A stretch of DNA of 64,000 nt, from NCBI RefSeq assembly GCF_008831085.1, contig NZ_WBJY01000004.1, positions 248,001 to 312,000 of the forward strand. The letters are read 5' to 3'. The notes under the pieces are model-generated. The model was not told the origin of the DNA. It worked only from the letters and a program-made list of their open reading frames with translations, and searched no databases. This stretch comes from Pseudoclavibacter endophyticus (GTDB lineage Bacteria > Actinomycetota > Actinomycetes > Actinomycetales > Microbacteriaceae). This document shows positions 53,719 to 61,974 of this stretch, in pieces; within the stretch, counting starts at the first letter, position 1; each line of letters starts with the position of its first letter. A program made the translations under genes and the position numbers.

Positions 53719-55392
53719 ATGATCAAACCGCACGACCTTCCCGACCTCGCCCAAGACACGCTGCGCATCATTCCGCTCGGCGGCCTCGGCGAGGTTGGCC
53801 GCAACATGGCGACGTTCGAGATCAACGGAAAGCTGCTTATCGTCGACTGCGGCGTGCTGTTCCCGGAAGACACGCAGCCGGGCGTTGACCTCATCCTCCC
53901 CGACATCGAATCCGTGCGGGACCGCCTCGACGACGTCATCGGGATCGTGCTCACGCACGGCCACGAAGACCACATCGGTGCCGTGCCGTACCTGCTGCGC
54001 CTCAAACCCGACATTCCGCTGCTCGGCTCGCAGCTGACCCTCGCGCTCGTGGAGGCGAAGCTCAAAGAGCACAAGATCCGCCCGTTCACGCTCACCGTTG
54101 CCGAGGGCCAGCGCGAGCAGCTGGGGCCGTTCACACTCGACTTCATCGCGGTCAACCACTCGATTCCGGATGCGCTCGCGGTGCACATCACGACGGTCGC
54201 CGGCACCGTGCTGCACACGGGCGACTTCAAGATGGACCAGCTGCCGCTCGATAACAGGTTGACCGACCTTCGCGCGTTCGCCCGCTTCGGCGAGGCCGGG
54301 GTGGACCTGTTCATGGCCGATTCGACGAACGCCGAGGTGCCGGGGTTCACCCCGACCGAGCGTGCCATCGGTCCAGTCATCTCCGACGTGATCCGGCAGA
54401 CGCGGGGCAAGGTCGTCGTGGCGAGCTTCTCGAGCCACGTCCACCGCGTGCAGCAGGTGATCGATGCGGCCGTCGACAACGACCGCAAGGTGGCCCTCAT
54501 CGGTCGCTCGATGCTGCGCAACATGACGATCGCGCAGGAGCTCGGCTACCTGAAGGTGCCGAAGGGCGTGCTGGTCGAGCAGAAGAAGGCCATGAACATG
54601 CCAGACGACCAGGTCGTGTTCATGTCGACCGGGTCACAGGGCGAGCCGATGGCCGTGCTCAGCCGCATCGCCTCGAAGGGACACGCGATCGAGGTCGGCA
54701 GCGACGACACGGTCATCCTGGCCTCGAGCCTCATCCCCGGCAACGAGAACTCGGTGTTCCGCGTCATCAACGCGCTCATCAAGCTCGGCGCCAACGTCGT
54801 GCACAAGGCCACCGCGCGGGTGCACGTCTCCGGCCACGCGTCGGCGGGCGAACTCCTCTACTGCTACAACATCCTCAAGCCCCGCAACGCGATGCCCGTG
54901 CACGGCGAGGTACGTCACCTCGTCGCCAACGGCGACATCGCCGAGTCGAGCGGCATCGACCGCGACAACGTCTTCGTCGTCGAGAATGGCGCGGTCATGG
55001 ACATGACCGACGGAGCGGTGCGACAGGTGGCACAGCTCGACATCGGCTTCGTGTACGTCGACGGCTCCACGGTCGGCACGATCACGGACGCCGACCTCAA
55101 GGATCGGCGCATCCTTGCCGAAGAAGGCTTCATCTCGGTCTTCACGGTCATCGAGGCGGCAACGGGCAACATCATCGTCGGCCCCGAGATCCACGCTCGC
55201 GGGTTCGCGCCGGACGAGGCCGTGTTCGACCAGGTGATCCCGCAGATCCAGGCCGCCCTCAAGGAGGCCGTCGAATCGGGCACGCGCAACCAGCACCAGC
55301 TCTCGCAGGTCGTGCGCCGCACGGTCGGCCGCTGGGTCAACGCGAAGCACCGCCGCAAGCCGATGATCGTGCCCGTCGTCATCGAGGCGTAG
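53719..55392 (+). CDS. rnj: Ribonuclease J
   Basis: A 557-residue metallo-beta-lactamase/beta-CASP nuclease with 5'-3' exonuclease and endonuclease activity on RNA. Zinc motif HGHEDHIG begins at H80. LHTGDFKMD, MADSTNAEVPG, and beta-CASP motifs VVVASFSSHVHRVQQVI (motif A-like), VFMSTGSQGEP (motif B) and VHVSGHASAGELL (motif C His) are all intact. The C-terminal domain (about 450-557) mediates oligomerisation. It lies 92 bases after dapA and functions in mRNA decay and rRNA maturation. Confidence 0.96.
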   Translation: MIKPHDLPDLAQDTLRIIPLGGLGEVGRNMATFEINGKLLIVDCGVLFPEDTQPGVDLILPDIESVRDRLDDVIGIVLTHGHEDHIGAVPYLLRLKPDIPLLGSQLTLALVEAKLKEHKIRPFTLTVAEGQREQLGPFTLDFIAVNHSIPDALAVHITTVAGTVLHTGDFKMDQLPLDNRLTDLRAFARFGEAGVDLFMADSTNAEVPGFTPTERAIGPVISDVIRQTRGKVVVASFSSHVHRVQQVIDAAVDNDRKVALIGRSMLRNMTIAQELGYLKVPKGVLVEQKKAMNMPDDQVVFMSTGSQGEPMAVLSRIASKGHAIEVGSDDTVILASSLIPGNENSVFRVINALIKLGANVVHKATARVHVSGHASAGELLYCYNILKPRNAMPVHGEVRHLVANGDIAESSGIDRDNVFVVENGAVMDMTDGAVRQVAQLDIGFVYVDGSTVGTITDADLKDRRILAEEGFISVFTVIEAATGNIIVGPEIHARGFAPDEAVFDQVIPQIQAALKEAVESGTRNQHQLSQVVRRTVGRWVNAKHRRKPMIVPVVIEA

Positions 55393-55433
55393 CGGCGCGG
55401 CCGGCCCGCCGTGGCGCGCCGGCGGGGACGCGG

Positions 55434-55991
55434 TCACGCGACCGGTGGCAGCCCGAGGCGGGCGCGGCGGTGCGCGATCGTCTCGGCGAGCAGCCGAGCG
55501 GTCTCGTCCTTGGAGCATCCCCTCGCCCGCTGCACCTTGAGCGCGGAGTGCCGCGGCGAGAGGGCGGTCCGCAGCCTGAGCCCGCCGTGACGGCGCACCC
55601 ATTCGATACCCTGCGGCGTCAGACCGGCGACGATCTCGCGCTGCGTGCCGGTTTCACCGCCGCGCTCGATGACGATGTGGGCACCTCGGAGCATGCCCCA
55701 CGGCAGCTCCCGGCTGCCCCGGTAACTGAGCCCGGTCGGCGTGCACTGATACGTGCGGAACGCGTTGGCGAGTGCGACCAGGGTCCACACGAACGCCGCC
55801 GCGATCGACGACCCCACGAGCAGCGCGAGCAGGCGCACGATGTCGTTGTCTCCGGCGATCACCAGCGAGAGGTTGAGCACCACGAGCACGACGGCGGCGA
55901 TCGCGGTGCCCAGCAGCGGCACCACGGCGCCCGGAATCGTGACGCGGTCGCGAGCGCGCACCGCCGCGAGATACCGCTCCGTGCGGTTCAT
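55434..55991 (-). CDS. Membrane protein with PH-like C-terminal domain, unknown function
   Basis: A 185-residue protein: cytoplasmic start, two TM helices (about 20-45 and 52-75), then a soluble C-terminal domain (YQCTPTGLSYRGSRELPWGMLRG...) whose beta pattern and Pro-Trp step resemble bacterial PH-like/YcxB proteins. Its basic C-terminus has a short helix. The ATG at 55991 (MNRTERYLAA) is preferred to 56027. The gene just upstream on the same strand has the same layout; the two probably form an operon. No function is known. Confidence 0.6.
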   Translation of the reverse strand: MNRTERYLAAVRARDRVTIPGAVVPLLGTAIAAVVLVVLNLSLVIAGDNDIVRLLALLVGSSIAAAFVWTLVALANAFRTYQCTPTGLSYRGSRELPWGMLRGAHIVIERGGETGTQREIVAGLTPQGIEWVRRHGGLRLRTALSPRHSALKVQRARGCSKDETARLLAETIAHRRARLGLPPVA

Positions 55992-56069
55992 TCGCCTCCC
56001 TCGCAGGCGCGTGGCCCCGCGACGCACGTGTCGTCGGCATCGGAGGGATGCCGACGGCGCGGCATCCGT

Positions 56070-56702
56070 TCACCCACGTCGACCTCCCTGCCCGTACAGC
56101 TGGTGGGCGAGCGCGCACAGGCGCATCATTTCCTCGGTGCCCATCGCCGCCGCGCTCGGCACATGGATCGACTCGGTGCGCTGACCTCCGGTGAGCAGCC
56201 CACCGCTCGTCGGGCCGAGCAGCTTCCTGTGCGCGGGCGCGAGCCGCGACACGTTCTGCAGCCCGGATGCCGTGAGCGGCATCACGGCCCGGCGCTCGTA
56301 GCCGCTGTCGTACTGCGACGGCACGAGCTGGTGACTCGGCGGATACACGTCGTGCCAGGGGATCGGCCCGATTCCGCGCACCGTGAGGCCCTGCGGCGCA
56401 AACGTGACCGCCATGCGCTGCGCCTCGCGGAAGCGCCGGTGCGACCTGAGCAACACGATGACGAGCGCCACGAGGCCGACGCCCCCGAGGGGCGCCGCGA
56501 AGGCGATCGGATGCACCGCCACGCCGTTCGCGATCGCCACGACCAGCCCGATCGGGAGGCCGATCGCGACCACCACGGTCATGGCGAGGAGCAACCAGAT
56601 CAGCACGTGCAGCAGGGTGCTCCAGCCGGGAGGCGCGCCCGGCAGGGTCACGGCGCCACGCGACAGCAGCTCGCGCCGCGCATGTTCATAGGCGGAAGGC
56701 AC
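56070..56702 (-). CDS. Membrane protein with PH-like C-terminal domain, unknown function
   Basis: A 210-residue protein with two TM helices (about 30-55 and 65-85) and a C-terminal soluble domain (VTFAPQGLTVRGIGPIPWHDV...) like the gene downstream. GTG at 56702 is the start: on the minus strand TAGGCT is followed by six bases and then GTG, a leaderless pattern. It is separated by 78 bases from its paralogue-like neighbour. Function unknown. Confidence 0.6.
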   Translation of the reverse strand: MPSAYEHARRELLSRGAVTLPGAPPGWSTLLHVLIWLLLAMTVVVAIGLPIGLVVAIANGVAVHPIAFAAPLGGVGLVALVIVLLRSHRRFREAQRMAVTFAPQGLTVRGIGPIPWHDVYPPSHQLVPSQYDSGYERRAVMPLTASGLQNVSRLAPAHRKLLGPTSGGLLTGGQRTESIHVPSAAAMGTEEMMRLCALAHQLYGQGGRRG

Positions 56703-56708
56703 CCACGT

Positions 56709-56714
56709 AGCCTA
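56709..56714 (-). promoter_or_regulatory. -10 box of a leaderless membrane-protein transcript
   Basis: On the minus strand: TAGGCT, six bases (acgtgg), GTG at 56702. Confidence 0.55.
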
Positions 56715-56804
56715 GGGACGAGGCCGCTGCGCAGGCGCTGAACCGCGGCGTCGCGCGTCGACCGGCAATCGGGCAAACTCGGGCCGAACGGCAAGGAGAC
56801 CCGA

Positions 56805-57977
56805 ATGCACCACGACTCGATCACCGCGAGCGACCTGCTCGGCATCGACCTCGACCTGAGCGACGCGGAACGCGAGCTGCGCGACCGCGTGAGCGACTTC
56901 GTGAACCGTCGTATCCGCCCTGGTATCGCCGACTGGTTCGACCGCGCCGTCTTCCCGCTCGAGCTCGTTCCCGAGCTGGGCGAGCTCGGCCTGCTCGGCA
57001 TGCACCTGCACGGCTACGGATGCGCGGGCCGCAGCGCTGTCGAGTACGGCATCGCGATGCGCGAGCTCGAGGCCGGCGATTCGGGCATCCGCACCTTCGT
57101 CTCGGTGCAGGGGTCGCTCGCGATGTCGGCCATCTCGAAGTTCGGGTCGGAGCAGCAGAAGGAGGCCTGGCTGCCGCGCATGGCGAGGGGCGAGGTGATC
57201 GGATGCTTCGGCCTCACCGAGCCGGCCGCGGGCTCCGATCCGTCTGACATGCGCACCACGGCGCGGCGAGACGGCGACGAGTGGGTCATCGACGGCGAGA
57301 AGCGCTGGATCGGCCTCGCCTCGGTCGCCGGGGTCGCGGTCATCTGGGCGAACACCGAGGAGGGCGTGCGCGGCTTCGTCGTGCCGACCGACACGCCCGG
57401 CTTCAGCGCCACGCCGATCACACAGAAGCTGTCGATGCGGGCGTCCATCCAGTGCGACGTCGCGCTGAAGGGCGTCCGACTGCCGGCCGATGCCCTGCTG
57501 CCGGGGGCGAGTGGCCTGCGCGGGCCGTTCTCATGCCTCAACGAGGCGCGCTATGGCATCGCCTGGGGCGCCGTCGGCGCCGCGCGCGACAGCTTCGACG
57601 CCGCCCTCGCGTACGCGCGCGGGCGCACGCAGTTCGGCCGCCCGATCGCAGGCCACCAGCTGACGCAGCAGAAGCTCGTGAACATGGCGCTCGAGATCCA
57701 GAAGGCGCAGCTCATCGCACTGCGGCTCGGGCGGCTCAAGGACGAGGGGCGCCTCGAGCACACGATGATCTCGGTCGGCAAGCTCAACAACACGCGTATC
57801 GCCATCGAGACCGCCCGCGAGGCGCGCACGATCTTCGGTGGCAACGGCATCACGCTCGACTACTCGCCGATGCGGCACGCGGCCAATCTCGAGTCGGTGC
57901 GCACGTACGAGGGCACCGACGAGGTGCACACGCTCATCCTGGGGCAGAAGCTCACGGGGCTCTCCGCGTTCCACTAG
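56805..57977 (+). CDS. gcdH: Glutaryl-CoA dehydrogenase (acyl-CoA dehydrogenase family)
   Basis: A 390-residue FAD enzyme that oxidatively decarboxylates glutaryl-CoA to crotonyl-CoA at the end of lysine, tryptophan or glutarate breakdown. GCDH-specific features outnumber general ACAD ones: GCFGLTEPAAGSDPSDM, KLSMRASIQCDVAL, FSCLNEARYGIAWG, RLKDEG, and the C-terminus TYEGTDEVHTLILGQKLTG with the catalytic Glu in YEGT. It has AAGGAG before the ATG at 56805. No other lysine-degradation gene is adjacent; the next gene is an aldehyde dehydrogenase after 247 bases. Confidence 0.88.
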   Translation: MHHDSITASDLLGIDLDLSDAERELRDRVSDFVNRRIRPGIADWFDRAVFPLELVPELGELGLLGMHLHGYGCAGRSAVEYGIAMRELEAGDSGIRTFVSVQGSLAMSAISKFGSEQQKEAWLPRMARGEVIGCFGLTEPAAGSDPSDMRTTARRDGDEWVIDGEKRWIGLASVAGVAVIWANTEEGVRGFVVPTDTPGFSATPITQKLSMRASIQCDVALKGVRLPADALLPGASGLRGPFSCLNEARYGIAWGAVGAARDSFDAALAYARGRTQFGRPIAGHQLTQQKLVNMALEIQKAQLIALRLGRLKDEGRLEHTMISVGKLNNTRIAIETAREARTIFGGNGITLDYSPMRHAANLESVRTYEGTDEVHTLILGQKLTGLSAFH

Positions 57978-58224
57978 CCGTGCCGCTCAGCCGTTTCAAT
58001 CTGCCGCGGGCCCCTTCAACTTCACTGTCGGATGCGTTGATGCGGGAGGCACCCGGGAGACCGGGCGACCGGCACAAATCGACGATACTGCGATCAGGCG
58101 TGCATCGTGCAGTCAGCCAATGTTGCTATCCGTTTTCCGAACGGCGCTATGGCCCGCGCCACCGGCGGTCGCACCATCGGGTCACGCAGTGATTGCGTCG
58201 GGTTGAACTCAACGAGGAGGAACG

Positions 58225-59727
58225 ATGTCGCACAACGACACCACGACGGCCCCGCGACCCCGCCCGGAGCTCTTCATCGATGGGCGGTGGGTGCCGGCCG
58301 TGAGCGGCGAGACGATGACGGTGATCGACCCGTCGACGGGCTCCGGCATCGGCAGCGTCGCCGCAGGGAGTGCGGCCGACGTCGATGCGGCGGTCGCCGC
58401 CGCGCGCGGGGCGTTCGACGACGGGCGGTGGTCGACCCTGTCGGCGCGCGAGCGCTCGCGGGTGCTGCTGCGCGTCTCGGGGCTCATGCGCGAGCGCGCG
58501 GAGGAGCTCGCGCAGGCCGAGCGGCTCGACGTCGGCAAGCCCATCATGTTCACGCGGACGATCGACGTGCCGAACGCCGCCGATCTCTTCGAGTACTACG
58601 CGACGCTCGCGCCGCACCTCGACGGCAGGGTGCCTGACACCCCGCTCCCGGCGTTCTCGTATACGACGCGTGAGCCGCGGGGCGTGGTCGCGGCGATCAG
58701 CCCGTTCAACTTCCCTCTCATCCTCTCGTCGTCGAAGATTGCGCCGGCGCTCGCGGCGGGCAACGTCGTCGTGCACAAGCCGGCGCCGCAGACGCCCCTC
58801 AGTGCGCAGCTCATGGCCGACATCCTCGCCGAGGCGGGTGTGCCGGCCGGCGTGTACAACCTCGTCACGGGCGAGGGCGCCGAGCCTGGCGATGCGCTCG
58901 TGAAGCATCCCGGCGTCGACATGGTCGCGTTCACGGGGTCGACGAAGGTCGGCCGGATCGTGGCCCGCAACGCCGGCGAGCTGCTCAAGCCGGTCGTAGC
59001 CGAGCTTGGGGGCAACGCCGCGAACATCGTCTTCGCCGATGCCGACCTCGAGCAGGCGGTGGGCGCCGTCATCAACGCCTTCGTCTTCAATACGGGCCAA
59101 TTCTGCATGGCCGGGCCCCGGCTGCTCGTCGAGCGGCCCGTGCACGACGCGATCGTGGGCATCCTCGAGGGAGCGGTCGGGGACGTGCCGCTCGGCAGCC
59201 CGAGCGACGACGGCACAGTCATCGGCCCGCTTGTGAGCGCCGACCAGCTCGCCCGCGTCACCGACGCGGTGCGCGAGGCCGTCGGCTCAGGCGGCCGCGT
59301 CGTCACGGGGGGCGAGCCCATCGAGCTCGACGGCGGCTACTACTTCCAGCCGACCGTCATCGCGGGCCTGCCAGCCGACGCGCCCGCCGTGCGCGAGGAA
59401 GTTTTTGGCCCCGTGCTCACGGTGCAGCCCTTCGACACGGAGGACGAGGCGGTCGCGCTCGCCAACAGCACCCCGTACGGACTTGCGGCCGGCGTGCAGA
59501 CGGGCGACATCAGCCGGGCGCACCGCGTCGCGGCGAAGCTCGACGCCGGCATCGTCTGGGTCAACGGGTGGGCCATGCTGGATGCCGCGGTGCCGTTCGG
59601 CGGCGTCAAGGCGTCGGGCTGGGGTCGCGAGAACGGCGCCGAGGCGCTCGAGTCGTACACACGCGTCAAGTCGGTCACGATCGCGGTCGCGCCGGCGCCT
59701 GCGACGGGCGACGGGAGTGGTTCGTGA
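58225..59727 (+). CDS. NAD(P)-dependent aldehyde dehydrogenase
   Basis: A 500-residue member of the ALDH superfamily. The nucleophile is C294 (FNTGQFCMAGPRLLVE) and the general base Glu is in AELGGNAANIVF. AISPFNFPLILSSSKIAPAL (in two pieces) and the NAD site GSTKVG fit betaine/benzaldehyde-type enzymes. GAGGAGGAA lies five bases before the ATG. It overlaps the next alcohol dehydrogenase gene (GTGA), implying a two-step alcohol to acid oxidation before that gene decayed. The actual aldehyde is unknown. Confidence 0.92.
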   Translation: MSHNDTTTAPRPRPELFIDGRWVPAVSGETMTVIDPSTGSGIGSVAAGSAADVDAAVAAARGAFDDGRWSTLSARERSRVLLRVSGLMRERAEELAQAERLDVGKPIMFTRTIDVPNAADLFEYYATLAPHLDGRVPDTPLPAFSYTTREPRGVVAAISPFNFPLILSSSKIAPALAAGNVVVHKPAPQTPLSAQLMADILAEAGVPAGVYNLVTGEGAEPGDALVKHPGVDMVAFTGSTKVGRIVARNAGELLKPVVAELGGNAANIVFADADLEQAVGAVINAFVFNTGQFCMAGPRLLVERPVHDAIVGILEGAVGDVPLGSPSDDGTVIGPLVSADQLARVTDAVREAVGSGGRVVTGGEPIELDGGYYFQPTVIAGLPADAPAVREEVFGPVLTVQPFDTEDEAVALANSTPYGLAAGVQTGDISRAHRVAAKLDAGIVWVNGWAMLDAAVPFGGVKASGWGRENGAEALESYTRVKSVTIAVAPAPATGDGSGS

Positions 59728-60246
59728 GCCGCGCGGCCCGCGCCGCGGTCATGCGGCCCCCGGGATCGTTCACGATCGCCGACATCGAGGTCGACGGGCC
59801 GCGTGACGACGAGGTGCTCGTGCGCATCGAGGCCGCCGGTCTGTGCCACACGGACCTCGGCGTGCTGTTCGGCGGCATCCCGTTCCCGATGCCGGGCGTG
59901 CTCGGCCACGAGGGAACCGGCGTGATCGAACAGGTCGGTGCTGGCAACCGACCTCGCGATCGGTGACCGGGTCGTGCTCAGCTTCACGTCGCGCGGCGAG
60001 TGCGCGAACTGCCAGGCCGGGCACCCGGCGTACTGCGCCGATTGGCTGCCGCTGAACATCTTCAACGGCGCGCGATCCGACGGAACGAGCGGACTGCACG
60101 AGGGCGGGGTCGACCTCGGCTCGCACTTCTTCGGGCAGTGGTCATTCGCGCAGTACGCGATCGCCGATCGCCGCAGCGTGATCCGCGTCGACCACGACCT
60201 GGCGCCGGGACTGCTCGCCCCCCTCGGCTGCGGCGTGCGGGCGGGA
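59724..60246 (+). pseudogene. Zinc alcohol dehydrogenase (aryl-alcohol type), frameshifted and truncated
   Basis: The GTG at 59724 overlaps the ALDH stop. The first frame reads to 59966 and holds GLCHTDLGVLFGGIPFPMPGVLGHEGTGVIEQVGAG, in pieces the catalytic-zinc half. At about 59946 the frame changes: the second frame continues ATDLAIGDRVVLSFTSRGECANCQAGHPAYC, the structural-zinc loop. Restoring two bases in GCTGGCAACC (to GGCGCA) rejoins them. The homology ends near 60235 at APLGCGV, where a full-length enzyme would continue about 190 residues with the NAD domain. The next gene's 3' end begins at 60273. It is therefore broken twice. Confidence 0.85.
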
Positions 60247-60272
60247 CCTGTAGGAGCAGTCGCCTCCCGCCG

Positions 60273-61916
60273 CTACAGCGGCGCGTGCCCCCGCAATCCC
60301 GCAGCAACCCCCGAGACCGCCTGCAGGATCGGTCCGCCTCGATCGAGACCCGTGATGAGGCCCTCGACCATGGGCTGCACGAACTGGTCCATGTCGTTCC
60401 ACAGCAGGGGAGCCGCGTCGTCGGGTTCGCCCTTCGCCGCGCGCCGCGCTGCCTCGTAGAGCGGCACGGTCGCGGGCGACAGAATGCTCCTGGCGTCGTA
60501 GGTGCCACCCTGCTCCTTGGCCCGCAGCTCGACGGACTGCACGGCGACGAACGACGAGACGGCGAGGAAGTGCGTGAACACATCGAGGGTGTCGCGAGCG
60601 AGGTTGGCCGAGTTCATGGCCTGGCTGTTGATGTTCTGATTGAACTGCTCGGCGTGCGTCGGGAACTTGTCGACGATCGACTGCCCGTAGAACCCCATGA
60701 GCGGCATCATCTGATTCGTCGCCACCTGCAGCGACTTGAGCCCGACGCTCATGCCGTCCATGTTGCCGGTCAGCGACGGGGTGAGCCCGTGGTTGAACTC
60801 GGGAGAGACGAGCAGGGCGATCTGCACGTCAACGTGCTTGGCGAGCAGGCCGAGGTGATAGCGCACCTGATCCATCGCGACGCCCGTGTACTGGGCGAGG
60901 AAGTTGCCGGTGTGCAGGATCTCTGCGCGATCCGGGTCGACGAGCGGATTGTCGTTGGCGCTGTTCGCCTCGATTTCGATCTGCCGTTTGGCGACGAGGA
61001 GGCCATCGATGATCGGCCCGAGGTACTGCGGCAGGCAGCGCAGCGAATACCGGTCCTGGATGAGCACGCCGGCCGGGCGATCGCGCTCGCCACCGTCTTC
61101 GCGCCGGATGACGGGGGAGCCCTCAAGCAGGTCGAGCATCGCGCGGGCCGCCCAGATCTGGCCGGGATGCGCCTTCATGGCGTGCACGAACGGCGCGAAG
61201 CTCTGGTCGGTCGCGCGCAGCGCCTGCGCGTAAAGCGCATGCAGGCCGATGGTGACGGCGGCCAGGTCGAGGGCGCGGTCGACGGCGTTCGCGGCGACGC
61301 CCGTGCTGGCGCCCGTGCCGTTGTTGAGGGCGAGTCCTTCCTTCGGCTGGAGCTCGATCGGCTCGAGGCCGAGCCGGTCGAGCGCCGTCAGGGCCCCGAT
61401 CGTTTCGCCGCCCAGATCGACGAGGAAGGCGTCGTCGAGCCCGAGCACGGCGCCGGCGATGTAGCTGAGCGGCACGAGGTCGCCGCTCGCCCCGATCGAG
61501 CCGCGCTGGAACACGTGCGGCACGGCGTCGGCGTTCAGGAAGGTGACGTAGCGCTCGATGATCGACAGGCGGATCGCCGACGCGCCCTTGAGGAGCGAGT
61601 TGGCGCGCAACAGCATCGCGGCGCGCACGTCGCTCGCCGGGAGCCGGGGCCCCGTCGCGGTCTTGTGCTGCCAGAGGGCGAGGCGCTGCAGCTCGACGAG
61701 CCGGTCCTCCGGCACGTGGTGATCCGCCATGGCGCCGAACAGCGTCGAGACGCCGTAGATCGCCTCGCCGCGGTCGAGCGCATCCCGGATCACGGCTCGA
61801 GAGCACTCCAGCCGGTCACGCACGGCGGAATCGTTCGTGATCTCGACGCGCTCGCCGTGCGAGACGGCCGCGATGGCGTCGGTCGTCAGGCCATCGCCGC
61901 TGATGGTGACCGTCAT
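60273..61916 (-). CDS. MIO-dependent aromatic amino acid ammonia-lyase (HAL/PAL/TAL family)
   Basis: A 547-residue homotetrameric lyase. Its MIO prosthetic group forms from A143-S144-G145 in RGSIGASGDLVPLSYIAGA. The catalytic Tyr54 is in AIYGVSTLFG. YSLRCLPQYLGP, EIEANSANDNPLVD, and FLAQYTGVAMDQVRYHL are conserved. The selectivity position, which is Ser-His in histidine and His-Leu in tyrosine lyases, reads Q83-H84 here (LALWQHKTATG). That and the neighbours speak against hutH; the amino acid is undetermined. AAGGAG precedes the ATG at 61916. It is 58 bases downstream of the enolase-superfamily gene on the same strand, and probably in its operon. Confidence 0.85.
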   Translation of the reverse strand: MTVTISGDGLTTDAIAAVSHGERVEITNDSAVRDRLECSRAVIRDALDRGEAIYGVSTLFGAMADHHVPEDRLVELQRLALWQHKTATGPRLPASDVRAAMLLRANSLLKGASAIRLSIIERYVTFLNADAVPHVFQRGSIGASGDLVPLSYIAGAVLGLDDAFLVDLGGETIGALTALDRLGLEPIELQPKEGLALNNGTGASTGVAANAVDRALDLAAVTIGLHALYAQALRATDQSFAPFVHAMKAHPGQIWAARAMLDLLEGSPVIRREDGGERDRPAGVLIQDRYSLRCLPQYLGPIIDGLLVAKRQIEIEANSANDNPLVDPDRAEILHTGNFLAQYTGVAMDQVRYHLGLLAKHVDVQIALLVSPEFNHGLTPSLTGNMDGMSVGLKSLQVATNQMMPLMGFYGQSIVDKFPTHAEQFNQNINSQAMNSANLARDTLDVFTHFLAVSSFVAVQSVELRAKEQGGTYDARSILSPATVPLYEAARRAAKGEPDDAAPLLWNDMDQFVQPMVEGLITGLDRGGPILQAVSGVAAGLRGHAPL

Positions 61917-61974
61917 GTGTGCTCCTTCGCCTGGTGCTGCGGTTCGGTTCGGGCCGGTCGGCCGAATGCCGGGG

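Noticed and set aside
55400..55423. Terminator between RNase J and the convergent membrane gene
   Set aside because: The only dyad (GCCGGC twice, 12 bases apart) is a 6-bp stem, too weak in a GC-rich background.
60273..61916. hutH of a histidine utilisation operon
   Set aside because: hutU, hutI and hutG are absent, and the selectivity residues differ from histidine lyases.
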